A DNA stretch of 64,000 nt from Flavobacteriales bacterium (lineage in GTDB: Bacteria; Bacteroidota; Bacteroidia; Flavobacteriales_F; PHOS-HE28). Shown here piece by piece: positions 43,617 to 52,807 of the stretch (the first letter of the stretch is position 1; each line of letters begins with the position of its first letter). The notes beneath the pieces were generated by a model, which saw nothing but the letters and a program-made list of their open reading frames with translations, did no database searches and was not told where the DNA came from. The translations under genes and the position numbers were made by a program. The stretch is from NCBI GenBank assembly GCA_019638115.1, contig JAHBUK010000003.1:620001-684000 (forward strand). Reading direction: 5' to 3'.

Positions 43617-44252
43617 TCAGCGCAGGAATGGGTTGTGCTGCCGCTCGCGCCCGATGAAGGTGTCCGGTCCGTGTCCGCTGTGTACCCGCACCTCATCACC
43701 CAATGGGAAGAGCTTGGTCCGGATGCTGTTCAGCAGGGTGTCCAGATCGCCGCCGGGCAGATCGGTGCGGCCGATGCTGTTGTGGAAGAGCACATCGCCG
43801 GAGATCACGAATCGCTCTTCCTTGGCGTGCAGCGCGATGTGGCCGGGAGCATGGCCGGGTACGAACAGAACTTGCAGTTCGTCCGCTCCCAATCGGATCA
43901 CATCTCCTTCCGACAGGAATTTCTCGGGCATTGGTGATGCTTCGCAAGGCACGCCGTAGAGTTGGCCTTGGCGTGGTGCCATCTCCAGCAGGGGCAGGTC
44001 CGCGCGGTGCATCTCCGGCAGCAGGCCGAAACGCTGGCACGCCCAGGCGCAGCCCAGCACATGGTCGATGTGTGCATGGGTGAGCACAAGACGCTCGGGG
44101 GTAAGGCCGTTATCCGCCAACCAGGCCTCCATCTCGCGCTCCTCGCCACTGTTCCAACAGCCGGGGTCCACCAGCAGGGCTTGCGAACCGTTGTGCACCA
44201 CGTAGGTGTTCTCCTGAAAGGGATTGAAGGTGAATGACGCGACGTTGAGCAT
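43617..44252 (-). CDS. Metallo-beta-lactamase-fold hydrolase, glyoxalase II-like
   Basis: Protein of 211 residues. The zinc ligands are in LTHAHIDHVLG, VPGHAPGHIALH and ISGDVLFHNSIGRTDL, with a final SGHGPDT. This is the short glyoxalase-II-like form widespread in bacteria. The substrate is probably a thioester, but it is uncertain. It is divergent from the large gene at 44323. Confidence 0.93.
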   Translation of the reverse strand: MLNVASFTFNPFQENTYVVHNGSQALLVDPGCWNSGEEREMEAWLADNGLTPERLVLTHAHIDHVLGCAWACQRFGLLPEMHRADLPLLEMAPRQGQLYGVPCEASPMPEKFLSEGDVIRLGADELQVLFVPGHAPGHIALHAKEERFVISGDVLFHNSIGRTDLPGGDLDTLLNSIRTKLFPLGDEVRVHSGHGPDTFIGRERQHNPFLR

Positions 44253-44322
44253 GGAAATAAAAGCCGGAAATTTGCACGGGAACCCGCTCTGGCAGGGCCT
44301 CGAAAGTAGCTAACTTCATCGC

Positions 44323-47300
44323 GTGCACCGGCTTCATCCCTTCCGCCTCATCCTCTGTAGCGCCGCGTTGCTCGCCGTGCTCGGTGTGCAGGCGCAGTTC
44401 TATTCCGGTTCCCAGCAGGAGTTCGGTAAGAACCGGGTGCAGTACCAGGAGTTCTTCTGGCAGCAGTACCGCTTCCCACAGATGGAGGTCTACTTCTACA
44501 AGGAAGGGCGGGACCTGGCGCGTTACACCGCCCAAGCTGCATCGCGCCACCTGAAGGAGCTTGAGCTCAGCTTCGACTTCACCCTGGAGGAGCGCCTGCA
44601 GTTCATCGTCTACAACTCCTTGTCGGATTTCAGGCAGAGCAACATCGGGCTCGCCGGCATGGAGGGCGACAACAACATCGGGGGCATGACACGCATCGTG
44701 GGCACCAAGATCTTCGTGTACTACGAGGGTGACCACGCCTTGCTCGACCAGCAGATCCGCTCGGGCATCGCACATGTGATCATCGACCAGATGATGTTCG
44801 GTGGCAACTGGCGCGAAATGTTGCGCAGTGCCACGTTCATGAGCCTGCCGTCCTGGTATACCGATGGGATCATCTCCTACAACGGCGTGAATTGGGATGC
44901 CAACCTGAACAACAAGATCCGCGATGCCGTGCTGAACGGGCGCTTCGATAAGCTGCACCGCCTTGATGGCGACGATGCTCGACTGGCCGGCCACGCCATC
45001 TGGAAATACGTGGCCGATGTCTATGGGCCCGGAGTGATCCCCAACATCCTGTACATGACCCGGGTAAGCCGAAATGCGGAGAGCGGCTTCCTGTTCGTGT
45101 TGGGCGTATCGCTGAAGACCTTGACCAAGGAGTGCATGGACCACTACAGGGCGCGCTTTGCGGACGAGGAACGGGCCCGGCAGGACATCCCCCAGGAAGC
45201 GCTCGCCATCAAGACCCGTAAGGCGCGCACCTACTCCCAGCTCAAAATGAGCCCCGACGGCAGGCAGTTGGCATGGGTAAGCAACGAATTGGGGCAGTAC
45301 AAGGTGTGGCTCTACGAGGTGGCCACCGGCAAAGTGCGCCGCATCGCCAAAGGGGAGAAGAAGATCGATCGCATCATCGACCGGAGCTATCCGGTGCTCG
45401 CTTGGCATCCTTCCGGAAAAGCACTCAGCTATGCCGTGGAGCGCAAAGGGCAACTGACCCTGCGTACCTACACCCTGGATGATCGCAAGACGGTAAGCAA
45501 GCCGGTGTTCATGCTGAAGAAGATCCTCAGCATGGCCTACTCGCCGGATGGGCGCAACATCGTATTCAGCGCGGTGCGCGAGGGCCGCACGGACCTGTAC
45601 CTCTACTACGTGATCGGCAACCGACAGGAACAGCTTACCGACGACCAATTCGATGACCTGCACCCGCAGTTCACGGACGGTGGACGCAAGGTCATCTTCA
45701 GCAGCGATCGCCAGAACGATACGCTGAGGGCCAATGCGGACGTGGCTCTGGTGAACGGCACCAAGGACATTTTCCTGCTGGATGTGGACACCCGTTCACC
45801 CGTGCTGACAAGGCTTACCCGAACACCGGGCGTGAACGAGCTCCATCCGGCCCAGTTCGACAGCGTGAACTACGCATACCTCTCCGATGCGGATGGATTG
45901 TTCAACCGTATGCTGGTGCGCTATGACAGTGCGGTGAGCCACATCGACACCATCATCCACTACCGCTACTTCACCATCCACGAACGGCTCACCGATCTGC
46001 GGCGTTCCATCCTTGAGCAGGATGTGCATGAACGAACAGGGCGGTTCGCGCAACTGCAATTCAACCAGGGCCGCTACCGGTTCTATACCGGTCGTACCAG
46101 CGATGGGCGTTTGGCGGCGCTGCCCGCGGCCAATGGTGTGGTGAAGGACGGGGAACAAGTGCCGGCCGGTATCGGCGAACTATCTCCGGTGGTGAAGGTG
46201 GACCCCCAAGTGCCCCGGCCGAACAGTGCCGATCAAGTGGATACGCGCAACTACGTGTTCCTCGATGAAACGGGTGGTGCCAAACCCGCCGCCAGAGCTC
46301 CGGAGCAGCCCCGCCAAGGCACGCTCAGTACCGGGTCCGCCGCCGTGGATACCCTCCAGGGCAAGCCCTTCGCCTACCCGGAACAACGCAACTACAACCT
46401 CAACTTCACGGTGGACCAGGTGGTGACGCAGGTGGACAACAGCTACTCCAACCAGTTCTACCAACCCTTTACCGGTGCCGGTTCCCTTAACCCGGGCCTG
46501 AGCGCGCTGACCCGTATGGGTGCGTCGGACCTCTTTGAAGACCATCGCTTGCTGGGTGGTTTCCGCTTGTCGCTCGACCTGAGCAACAACGATTACCTGC
46601 TGGCCTACGAGAACGTGAAACGCCGCCTGGACAAGCGCGTCAGTTTCCAGCGACAAGCCTACCAAGGCTTCACGCAGACCACGGTGCTGCAGGTGCACAC
46701 GCACAATGTGCGCTACCAGCTCAGTTGGCCCTTCAGCGAGCTGGCCAGCTTGCGTGGTTCGGTGATGTACCGCAACGATCGGTTCGTGTTCCGTGCCATC
46801 GACCCCCTCAGCCTCATTGCCCCCAATTTCAACGAGAACATCGGTGGTGCCAAGCTGGAATACGTGTACGACAGCTCCATGCCGCGTGGTCTGAACCTCT
46901 GGACCGGCATCCGATTCAAGGCCTTTGGTGAGTATTACCAGCAGATCGACCAGCGCGAAAGCGATATGCAAGTGCTCGGTCTCGATCTGCGTGTGTCGCA
47001 GAAGATACACCGCGAACTGATCTGGGTGAACCGACTGGCAGGGGCCAGTTCCTTTGGCAACCGCAAAGTCATCCACTTCCTGGGTGGGGTGGACAATTGG
47101 CTTGGCCAGAAGGTGGATAACAGCATCCCCATCGACTTCACCCAGAACTACTTCTACCAGACCATGGCCGTGCCCATGCGCGGCTTCTTCTACAACGCAC
47201 GCAACGGCAGCAGCTTCGCCGTGATCAACAGCGAATTCCGCGTGCCCATTATTCGTTACCTCGTGAACCGCCCCATCCGTTCGGACCTGCTCAACCACCT

Positions 47301-47568
47301 GCAAGTGGCCGCATTCGGTGATCTGGGCACTGCGTGGACCGGCGGCAATCCCTATGCGTCGGACAACAGTTTCAACCAGGTGACCGTGGTGCGCAATCCG
47401 CTCACCATCACCATCAACAGCCAGCGCGAACCCATTGTGGCCGGCTATGGCTTCGGTCTCCGCACCCGTCTGCTCGGCTACTTCGTGCGTGCCGACTGGG
47501 CTTGGGGCATCGATGATGGTGTGGTGCTCCCGCGGGTGTTCTACTTCTCGCTGAGCCTGGACATCTGA
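44323..47568 (+). CDS. TolB-like propeller fused to BamA/TamA-like outer-membrane barrel
   Basis: Protein of 1081 residues with a GTG start and signal (FRLILCSAALLAVLGVQAQ). Residues of about 25-270 resemble peptidase-MA-like domains but lack HExxH (GIAHVIIDQMM). Residues of about 285-560 form a TolB/PD40-like beta-propeller (LKMSPDGRQLAWVSNELGQYKVWLYE; MAYSPDGRNIVFSAVREG). The last 400 residues read like an Omp85-type surface-antigen barrel (NYFYQTMAVPMRGF, RADWAWGIDDGVV, FYFSLSLDI). Such proteins are found in Bacteroidota and presumably sit in the outer membrane; their role is unknown. The stop overlaps the next start by 1 bp. Confidence 0.82.
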   Translation: MHRLHPFRLILCSAALLAVLGVQAQFYSGSQQEFGKNRVQYQEFFWQQYRFPQMEVYFYKEGRDLARYTAQAASRHLKELELSFDFTLEERLQFIVYNSLSDFRQSNIGLAGMEGDNNIGGMTRIVGTKIFVYYEGDHALLDQQIRSGIAHVIIDQMMFGGNWREMLRSATFMSLPSWYTDGIISYNGVNWDANLNNKIRDAVLNGRFDKLHRLDGDDARLAGHAIWKYVADVYGPGVIPNILYMTRVSRNAESGFLFVLGVSLKTLTKECMDHYRARFADEERARQDIPQEALAIKTRKARTYSQLKMSPDGRQLAWVSNELGQYKVWLYEVATGKVRRIAKGEKKIDRIIDRSYPVLAWHPSGKALSYAVERKGQLTLRTYTLDDRKTVSKPVFMLKKILSMAYSPDGRNIVFSAVREGRTDLYLYYVIGNRQEQLTDDQFDDLHPQFTDGGRKVIFSSDRQNDTLRANADVALVNGTKDIFLLDVDTRSPVLTRLTRTPGVNELHPAQFDSVNYAYLSDADGLFNRMLVRYDSAVSHIDTIIHYRYFTIHERLTDLRRSILEQDVHERTGRFAQLQFNQGRYRFYTGRTSDGRLAALPAANGVVKDGEQVPAGIGELSPVVKVDPQVPRPNSADQVDTRNYVFLDETGGAKPAARAPEQPRQGTLSTGSAAVDTLQGKPFAYPEQRNYNLNFTVDQVVTQVDNSYSNQFYQPFTGAGSLNPGLSALTRMGASDLFEDHRLLGGFRLSLDLSNNDYLLAYENVKRRLDKRVSFQRQAYQGFTQTTVLQVHTHNVRYQLSWPFSELASLRGSVMYRNDRFVFRAIDPLSLIAPNFNENIGGAKLEYVYDSSMPRGLNLWTGIRFKAFGEYYQQIDQRESDMQVLGLDLRVSQKIHRELIWVNRLAGASSFGNRKVIHFLGGVDNWLGQKVDNSIPIDFTQNYFYQTMAVPMRGFFYNARNGSSFAVINSEFRVPIIRYLVNRPIRSDLLNHLQVAAFGDLGTAWTGGNPYASDNSFNQVTVVRNPLTITINSQREPIVAGYGFGLRTRLLGYFVRADWAWGIDDGVVLPRVFYFSLSLDI

Positions 47569-47942
47569 TGAGCTTCGATCTGCAGACCATCGGCTTGCTC
47601 ATCCTCACCGGCCTGCTCGCTGGCATTCTCAGTGGCTTCGTGGGTGTTGGTGGAGGCATCATCATGGTGCCGGCAATGGTTTGGCTGCTGGGCTACTCGC
47701 AGCACCAGGCACAGGGCACCAGCCTGGCCGTGCTCATGTTCCCGGTGGTGTTCATGGCCGTGCGCAACTACTACCGCGCTGGCATGATAGACCCCAAGGT
47801 GGTGCTGGTGATCGCCCTGGCTTTCGTGATCGGTGGCTATTACGGCAGCAAATGGTCGCTCGCCTTGCCCATGGCCACGGTGCAGCGCATCTTCGGCGCC
47901 ATCATGTTGGTGGCTTCCTTCAAACTCATCTTCGGTAAGTGA
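47568..47942 (+). CDS. Short TauE/SafE (TSUP)-family membrane protein
   Basis: Protein of 124 residues, half the usual TSUP length, with one family repeat (LAGILSGFVGVGGGIIMVPAMVWLLG) and about four membrane helices. It may work as a homodimer. It is coupled at both ends: the start overlaps the upstream stop (TGATG) and the stop overlaps the GTG start of the M20 gene. The cargo is unknown; the family moves small anions. Confidence 0.88.
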   Translation: MSFDLQTIGLLILTGLLAGILSGFVGVGGGIIMVPAMVWLLGYSQHQAQGTSLAVLMFPVVFMAVRNYYRAGMIDPKVVLVIALAFVIGGYYGSKWSLALPMATVQRIFGAIMLVASFKLIFGK

Positions 47943-49147
47943 TCCAGCGCATCAAGCAACAGGTCGCCGAACTGCATGCGGACATGGTCCGCTGGCGGCG
48001 CCACTTGCACAGGCATCCAGAGCTGTCGTTCCAAGAGCATAACACCGCAGCCTTCGTGGCCGAGGTGCTGAAGCAGGAGGGCATCACTGTTCGTGAAGGG
48101 GTGGGGAAGCTTACGGCGGATGCGCCAGGTACAGGGCTCATCGCATTGGTACATGGGGAAGCGCAAGCCTCCGAGCGCTGTTTCGCGTTGCGCGCGGACC
48201 TCGATGCACTGCCCATCACCGAGGTGGGCAAACCCGACTACTGTTCCACCGCACCCGGTGTTATGCACGCCTGCGGCCACGATGCGCACACTGCCATGGT
48301 GTTGGGCGCGGGCATCGCACTGCACCGCCTGCGCAAAGCGTGGAGCGGCACGGTGATGCTGGTGTTCCAACCCGGTGAGGAGAAGGAGCCCGGTGGTGCT
48401 TCCCTGCTGGTGAAGGAAGGGGTGCTCAACGACCCCAAGCCTTCGGGGATCATGGCGCAACACGTTACACCGGAGCTGGAAGTCGGCATGCTCGGTTTCC
48501 GCGAAGGCCCCTTCATGGCCGCTGCGGATGAACTGTACCTCACCATACAAGGCAAAGGCGGACACGCGGCCGTGCGCCCCACCTTGGTGGACCCGATACT
48601 GATCGCTGCCAAGCTCTTGCCAGCGCTCTACGATGCCGCCGAACGCCTTACGCCCCCAGGCGAGCCCATGGTGCTGAGCTTCGGCAAGGTGGTCGCGAAC
48701 GGTGCCACTAACATCGTTCCCGATACGGTACACATCGATGGTACGCTGCGCACCTTCAACGAAGGCACACGCGCACAACTGCACGCCGATCTGGTGCGCC
48801 TGGGTGTGACCATGGTGCGGGAACTGGGCGGTGCGTTGGAGTTCCGCATCGTCAAGGGATCACCAGTGGTGAAGAACGATCCCGCGCTCACCGCCCGGAT
48901 GCGTGCAGCGGCCGAGGAGTTCGTGGGTGCCGACAAGGTGGTGGAGATGCCCATCCGCATGGGCGCCGAGGACTTCGCGTACTACACCCACGTGATGCCG
49001 GGATGCTTCTTCCGGCTGGGAACAGGCAATGCCGCCAAGCCGGGCACACAAAGCGGCCTGCACACCGCAGCTTTCGATGTGGATGAAGATGCGTTGGGCA
49101 TCGGTGCAGGAATGATGGCCTGGGGGGCGGTGTGTGAACTGCAGTGA
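47939..49147 (+). CDS. M20-family metal-dependent amidohydrolase
   Basis: Protein of 402 residues with a GTG start (MIQRIKQQVAELHADMVRWRRHLHRHPELSFQE). Metal-binding elements are HACGHDAHTAMVLGAG and FQPGEEKEPGGASLL. MRMGAEDFAYY and GLHTAAFDVDE complete the M20D pattern. Family members cleave N-acyl amino acids, indole-acetyl conjugates or small peptides; the substrate is not evident here. It overlaps the TSUP gene by 4 bp. Confidence 0.93.
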   Translation: MIQRIKQQVAELHADMVRWRRHLHRHPELSFQEHNTAAFVAEVLKQEGITVREGVGKLTADAPGTGLIALVHGEAQASERCFALRADLDALPITEVGKPDYCSTAPGVMHACGHDAHTAMVLGAGIALHRLRKAWSGTVMLVFQPGEEKEPGGASLLVKEGVLNDPKPSGIMAQHVTPELEVGMLGFREGPFMAAADELYLTIQGKGGHAAVRPTLVDPILIAAKLLPALYDAAERLTPPGEPMVLSFGKVVANGATNIVPDTVHIDGTLRTFNEGTRAQLHADLVRLGVTMVRELGGALEFRIVKGSPVVKNDPALTARMRAAAEEFVGADKVVEMPIRMGAEDFAYYTHVMPGCFFRLGTGNAAKPGTQSGLHTAAFDVDEDALGIGAGMMAWGAVCELQ

Positions 49148-49177
49148 ACGAGGGTCACGGAGTTCCAGGAGCCGCCT

Positions 49178-49513
49178 TCAGCCTACGATGATGTCATCGA
49201 CCTCGATCACGGGCCTTCCGTTGCTGCTGTGAACGGTGAGTTCCACGGTGCTTGAGGTACGACCGTTGGCATTCCAGAGCGGTAGCCTCAGGTTGAACGC
49301 ACCCGCCCAATTGCGCACCGGGGTGATGCGCAGATCGCGCCAAACGGTATCAGGCGGCATCACCAGTGTGCTGCCCACATCGTCCACGGCTTCTTCCATG
49401 TCATAGGCGCTGAGGCCTTCACCGCCAGAGGCTTCCTCCAACTCATCGAAACGCCGCTCCACCAGCAGCTTCATCACGTGCTTGGCTACGAGGGTGAGGT
49501 CGTTGGGGCTCAT
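49178..49513 (-). CDS. Small conserved-looking protein, unknown function
   Basis: Protein of 111 residues with a helical first half (VAKHVMKLLVERRFDELEE, LSAYDMEEAVDDVGS) and a beta second half (TSSTVELTVHSSNGRPVIEVDDIIV). The pattern resembles DUF7668-type proteins, but I cannot confirm that. It is convergent with the M20 gene and downstream of recQ's stop, on recQ's strand. No motif indicates a function. Confidence 0.65.
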   Translation of the reverse strand: MSPNDLTLVAKHVMKLLVERRFDELEEASGGEGLSAYDMEEAVDDVGSTLVMPPDTVWRDLRITPVRNWAGAFNLRLPLWNANGRTSSTVELTVHSSNGRPVIEVDDIIVG

Positions 49514-49560
49514 GGAGTGCGTGGCTTCCTATGCACATCAGGCTCAGAAGCCTGTTGTAC

Positions 49561-51753
49561 CTAGTTCGCCACCTCGCTCATGAACTTCAAACGCATCATG
49601 CGCAACTCCTCTTCGCTGAAGTCGCCATCGAATTCCTGGTGCGCTTTGTCCAGGTCGTCGCTCTCGGCATCGCGGAAGTAGTCCATGATCTCCTCCTGAG
49701 CGTCGGACTCGAGTACATCGTTGAGGTAGTAGTTGATGTCCAGCTTGGTGCCGCTCTGCACAATGGTCTCCAACTCGGTGAGCAGGTCGCCCATGCTCAG
49801 GTTGCGAGATCTGGCGATGGCATCCAACGGAAGGCGCTTATCGATGTTCTGGATGATGTGGACCTTGTGCCCGCTCTTGTTCACCACGCTGCGCACGGTG
49901 ACCTCCTCGGCGCGCTCGATGTCGTTCTCATCCACATAACGTGTGATCAGCTCCAGGAAGGGCTTGCCGAATTTCTGCGCCTTGCCGGGTCCCACGCCGC
50001 TCACCTGCGTCAACTCCTCCATGGTGGTGGGGTAGCGCATGGTCATCTCCTCCAAAGAAGGATCGCCGAAGAGCACCCAGGGCTGTAGCTTCAGTTTCTG
50101 CGCCTCCTTGCGCCGCAGGTCTTTCAACATGGCCATCAACTTCTCGTCGGCCGCAGCGCCTCCACCGCGCACGATCGGTTCATCGTCGGCCCCTTCGTAG
50201 TCGCTGTAGTCGCGCTCCTTCACGAAGGTGATGGAGCGGGGTTTGGCAAGGAACTTCTTGCCGTCCTCCGTAAGGCTCAGGTTGCCGTAGGTCTCGATGT
50301 CCTTGTGCAGGAACCCGCCCACGTTGGCCTGGCGCACCACGGCCATCCAATGGTGGTTGTCCTTGTCGGACCCTTCGCCGTAGACCTTCAGCTTGTCGCC
50401 CTTGTAGTTCTTGATCTCGCTCGTTTCGGTGCCGGTGATCAGGTCGCAGATGAACTTGGCGCGGTGGCGCTCCTTGCTCTCCTTCACGGCGCGTAGCACC
50501 ATGGCCAGGTCATCCTTGCCCTCGAACTGCTCCTTGGGGTTGGCGCAGTTGTCGCAGCCGTTGTTGCACTTGGAGTCGTCGTAGCTCTCACCGAAGTAGT
50601 GCAGCAGGTATTTTCTGCGGCACATGCTGGTTTCGGCATAGCTCACGGTATCGGCCAGCAGTTGCTTGCCGATCTCCTGTTCGGCCACGGGCTTTCCTTG
50701 CAGGAACTTCTCCAGCTTCTCAATGTCCTTGTAGCTGTAGAAGGCCAGGCATTTGCCTTCGCCACCATCGCGGCCGCCGCGGCCGGTCTCCTGGTAGTAG
50801 CTCTCCAGGCTCTTGGGGATGTCGTGGTGGATCACGAAGCGCACATCGGGTTTATCGATGCCCATGCCGAAGGCGATGGTGGCCACGATCACGTCCACCT
50901 GCTCCATCAGGAATTGGTCCTGGTGGCTGGCGCGGGTGGAGGCATCCATGCCGGCGTGGTAGGGCAAGGCTTTGATGCCGTTCACATTGAGCATCTCGGC
51001 CATCTCCTCCACCTTTTTGCGGCTGAGGCAGTAGATGATGCCGCTGCGGCCGCTGTGTTGGCGGATGAAGCGGATGATCTCGCGGCCCACGTCCTTCTTG
51101 GGGCGCACTTCATAATACAGGTTGGGCCGGTTGAAGGAGGCTTTGAAGGTGCGGGCATCGGGGATGTCCAGGTTCTTCAGGATGTCCTCCTGCACCTTCT
51201 CGGTGGCTGTGGCGGTAAGTGCGATCACCGGCACGCGTTGGATCTCGTCGAAGATGGTGCGCAAGCGGCGGTACTCGGGCCGGAAGTCGTGGCCCCATTC
51301 GCTGATGCAGTGGGCCTCATCGATGGCGAAGAAGCTGATCTTGATCTCGCTCAGGAACTCCACGTTCTCCTTCTTGGTGAGCGACTCGGGCGCCACGTAG
51401 AGGATCTTGGTCTGGCCGCTGGTGATGTCCTGCCGCACACGTTGAGCCTCGCTGCGGGTGAGGGAGCTGTTCAGGAAGTGCGCCACGCCCTCCTCGTTGC
51501 TGAAGGAGCGGATGGCGTCCACCTGGTTCTTCATCAGGGCGATCAGCGGGCTCACCACGATGGCGGTGCCCTCGCTCATCAACGCGGGAAGTTGGTAGCA
51601 CAGGCTCTTGCCGCCACCGGTTGGCATGATCACGAAGGTGTCCTTCCCTTCGAGGATGCTTTTGATGACTGCTTCCTGTTCGCCCTTGAACTTGTTGAAG
51701 CCGAAATAGCGCTCGAGTGCCTCGCGCGGCGTTGCTGTTGGTACTTGGATCAT
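49561..51753 (-). CDS. recQ: ATP-dependent DNA helicase RecQ
   Basis: 3'-5' DNA helicase of 730 residues for recombination and repair. Walker A is MPTGGGKSLCYQLPAL, the DEAH box is AIDEAHCISEWGHDFR, and motif VI is QETGRGGRDG. The zinc-binding RQC subdomain is CRRKYLLHYFGE...CNNGCDNC. An HRDC domain lies at about 515-600 (QPWVLFGDPSLEEMTMRYPTTMEEL). The remaining C-terminus (about 620-730) is a further helical extension found in many Bacteroidota RecQ proteins. A TACATTTA box (one mismatch to TAnnTTTG) lies about 40 bp upstream. Confidence 0.97.
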   Translation of the reverse strand: MIQVPTATPREALERYFGFNKFKGEQEAVIKSILEGKDTFVIMPTGGGKSLCYQLPALMSEGTAIVVSPLIALMKNQVDAIRSFSNEEGVAHFLNSSLTRSEAQRVRQDITSGQTKILYVAPESLTKKENVEFLSEIKISFFAIDEAHCISEWGHDFRPEYRRLRTIFDEIQRVPVIALTATATEKVQEDILKNLDIPDARTFKASFNRPNLYYEVRPKKDVGREIIRFIRQHSGRSGIIYCLSRKKVEEMAEMLNVNGIKALPYHAGMDASTRASHQDQFLMEQVDVIVATIAFGMGIDKPDVRFVIHHDIPKSLESYYQETGRGGRDGGEGKCLAFYSYKDIEKLEKFLQGKPVAEQEIGKQLLADTVSYAETSMCRRKYLLHYFGESYDDSKCNNGCDNCANPKEQFEGKDDLAMVLRAVKESKERHRAKFICDLITGTETSEIKNYKGDKLKVYGEGSDKDNHHWMAVVRQANVGGFLHKDIETYGNLSLTEDGKKFLAKPRSITFVKERDYSDYEGADDEPIVRGGGAAADEKLMAMLKDLRRKEAQKLKLQPWVLFGDPSLEEMTMRYPTTMEELTQVSGVGPGKAQKFGKPFLELITRYVDENDIERAEEVTVRSVVNKSGHKVHIIQNIDKRLPLDAIARSRNLSMGDLLTELETIVQSGTKLDINYYLNDVLESDAQEEIMDYFRDAESDDLDKAHQEFDGDFSEEELRMMRLKFMSEVAN

Positions 51754-51931
51754 GGTGGAGCGGTGACCGGTTTGCCCGGCCTTGGTCAGAGGCTTAAATG
51801 TACACCATACACCTCTAACGGGACGCGAATTTCGGAAGCATCCTCGGAACGCTTGGTAAGAATCGTACGTGTAGTTGGCCGGACCGTTGAAAACTGGGGG
51901 GCAGGCAGCGGTCTTCCCCAGCGCCCACGGC

Positions 51932-51939
51932 TATCTTTG
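51932..51939 (+). promoter_or_regulatory. -7 promoter box (TATCTTTG) of tatC
   Basis: Exact TAnnTTTG followed by GCCGCACCC, 46 bp before the tatC ATG. Confidence 0.55.
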
Positions 51940-51985
51940 GCCGCACCCACAGTACGTTTTGGCCCACAACAGCAGCACCAAGGAG

Positions 51986-52807
51986 ATGAGCTTCCTTGAC
52001 CACTTGGAGGAGCTCCGGTGGACCTTGGTGCGCATGGCCATTGCCGTGCTCGTCGCCATGGTGGCAGCGTTCATCGCCAAGGACTTCGTGTTCGACCAGA
52101 TCGTGCTCGCTCCCAAAGAGGCCGGCTTCATTACCTACCGGGCGTTCTGCGCCTTGGGACGAAGCGTTGGTCTGGGGGATGCACTGTGTGCCTCGGACAT
52201 GGTCATCAACCTGCAGAACATCACCATGAGCGGGCAGTTCTTCACACACCTCATGGTCTCCTTTGTGGCTGGTGTGGTGGTGGCGTTCCCTGTTGTGATC
52301 TGGGAGCTGTGGCGTTTTGTGGCGCCCGGCCTGCACCCTACGGAGCGCCGCTCGTTGCGGGGCGTGGTGCTTTTCGCATCCGCGCTCTTCCTGCTGGGGG
52401 TGGCCTTCGGCTACTACATGCTCACCCCGCTCAGCGTGCAATTCTTCGGCGGTTACCAAGTGAGCGGCTCGGTGCCGAATGCCATAGCCTTGGATAGCTA
52501 CATCGCCATGGTGACATCCGTCACGCTCTGGACCGGCATCTTGTTCGAGCTGCCCATCGTGGTGCTCTTCCTTACCCGGGCCGGGCTGCTGACACCGCCT
52601 TTCATGCGCACCTACCGCAAGCATGCCTTTGTCATTGTGCTCGTTGCTTCGGCCATCATCACCCCGCCCGATGTGGTGAGCCAGCTCATCGTGGCCGGAC
52701 CGCTCATGCTGCTCTACGAAGGCAGCATCCTGCTCTCCGCGCGCACCATCAGGCGCATGGAAGCCCGCCAAGCCGCAGCCCGTGTAATCGCAACCACCAA
52801 GGCATGA
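51986..52807 (+). CDS. tatC: Sec-independent protein translocase TatC
   Basis: Inner-membrane receptor for twin-arginine signal peptides, 273 residues with six membrane segments. The N-terminal MSFLDHLEELRWTLV, the FRPGLH-like WRFVAPGLHPTERR and the C-terminal VASAIITPPDVVSQLIV are family hallmarks. The start at 51986 is the family start. It is needed for export of the SoxB-like protein, which has a Tat signal. tatA is not nearby. Its stop overlaps the next start (ATGA). Confidence 0.95.
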   Translation: MSFLDHLEELRWTLVRMAIAVLVAMVAAFIAKDFVFDQIVLAPKEAGFITYRAFCALGRSVGLGDALCASDMVINLQNITMSGQFFTHLMVSFVAGVVVAFPVVIWELWRFVAPGLHPTERRSLRGVVLFASALFLLGVAFGYYMLTPLSVQFFGGYQVSGSVPNAIALDSYIAMVTSVTLWTGILFELPIVVLFLTRAGLLTPPFMRTYRKHAFVIVLVASAIITPPDVVSQLIVAGPLMLLYEGSILLSARTIRRMEARQAAARVIATTKA

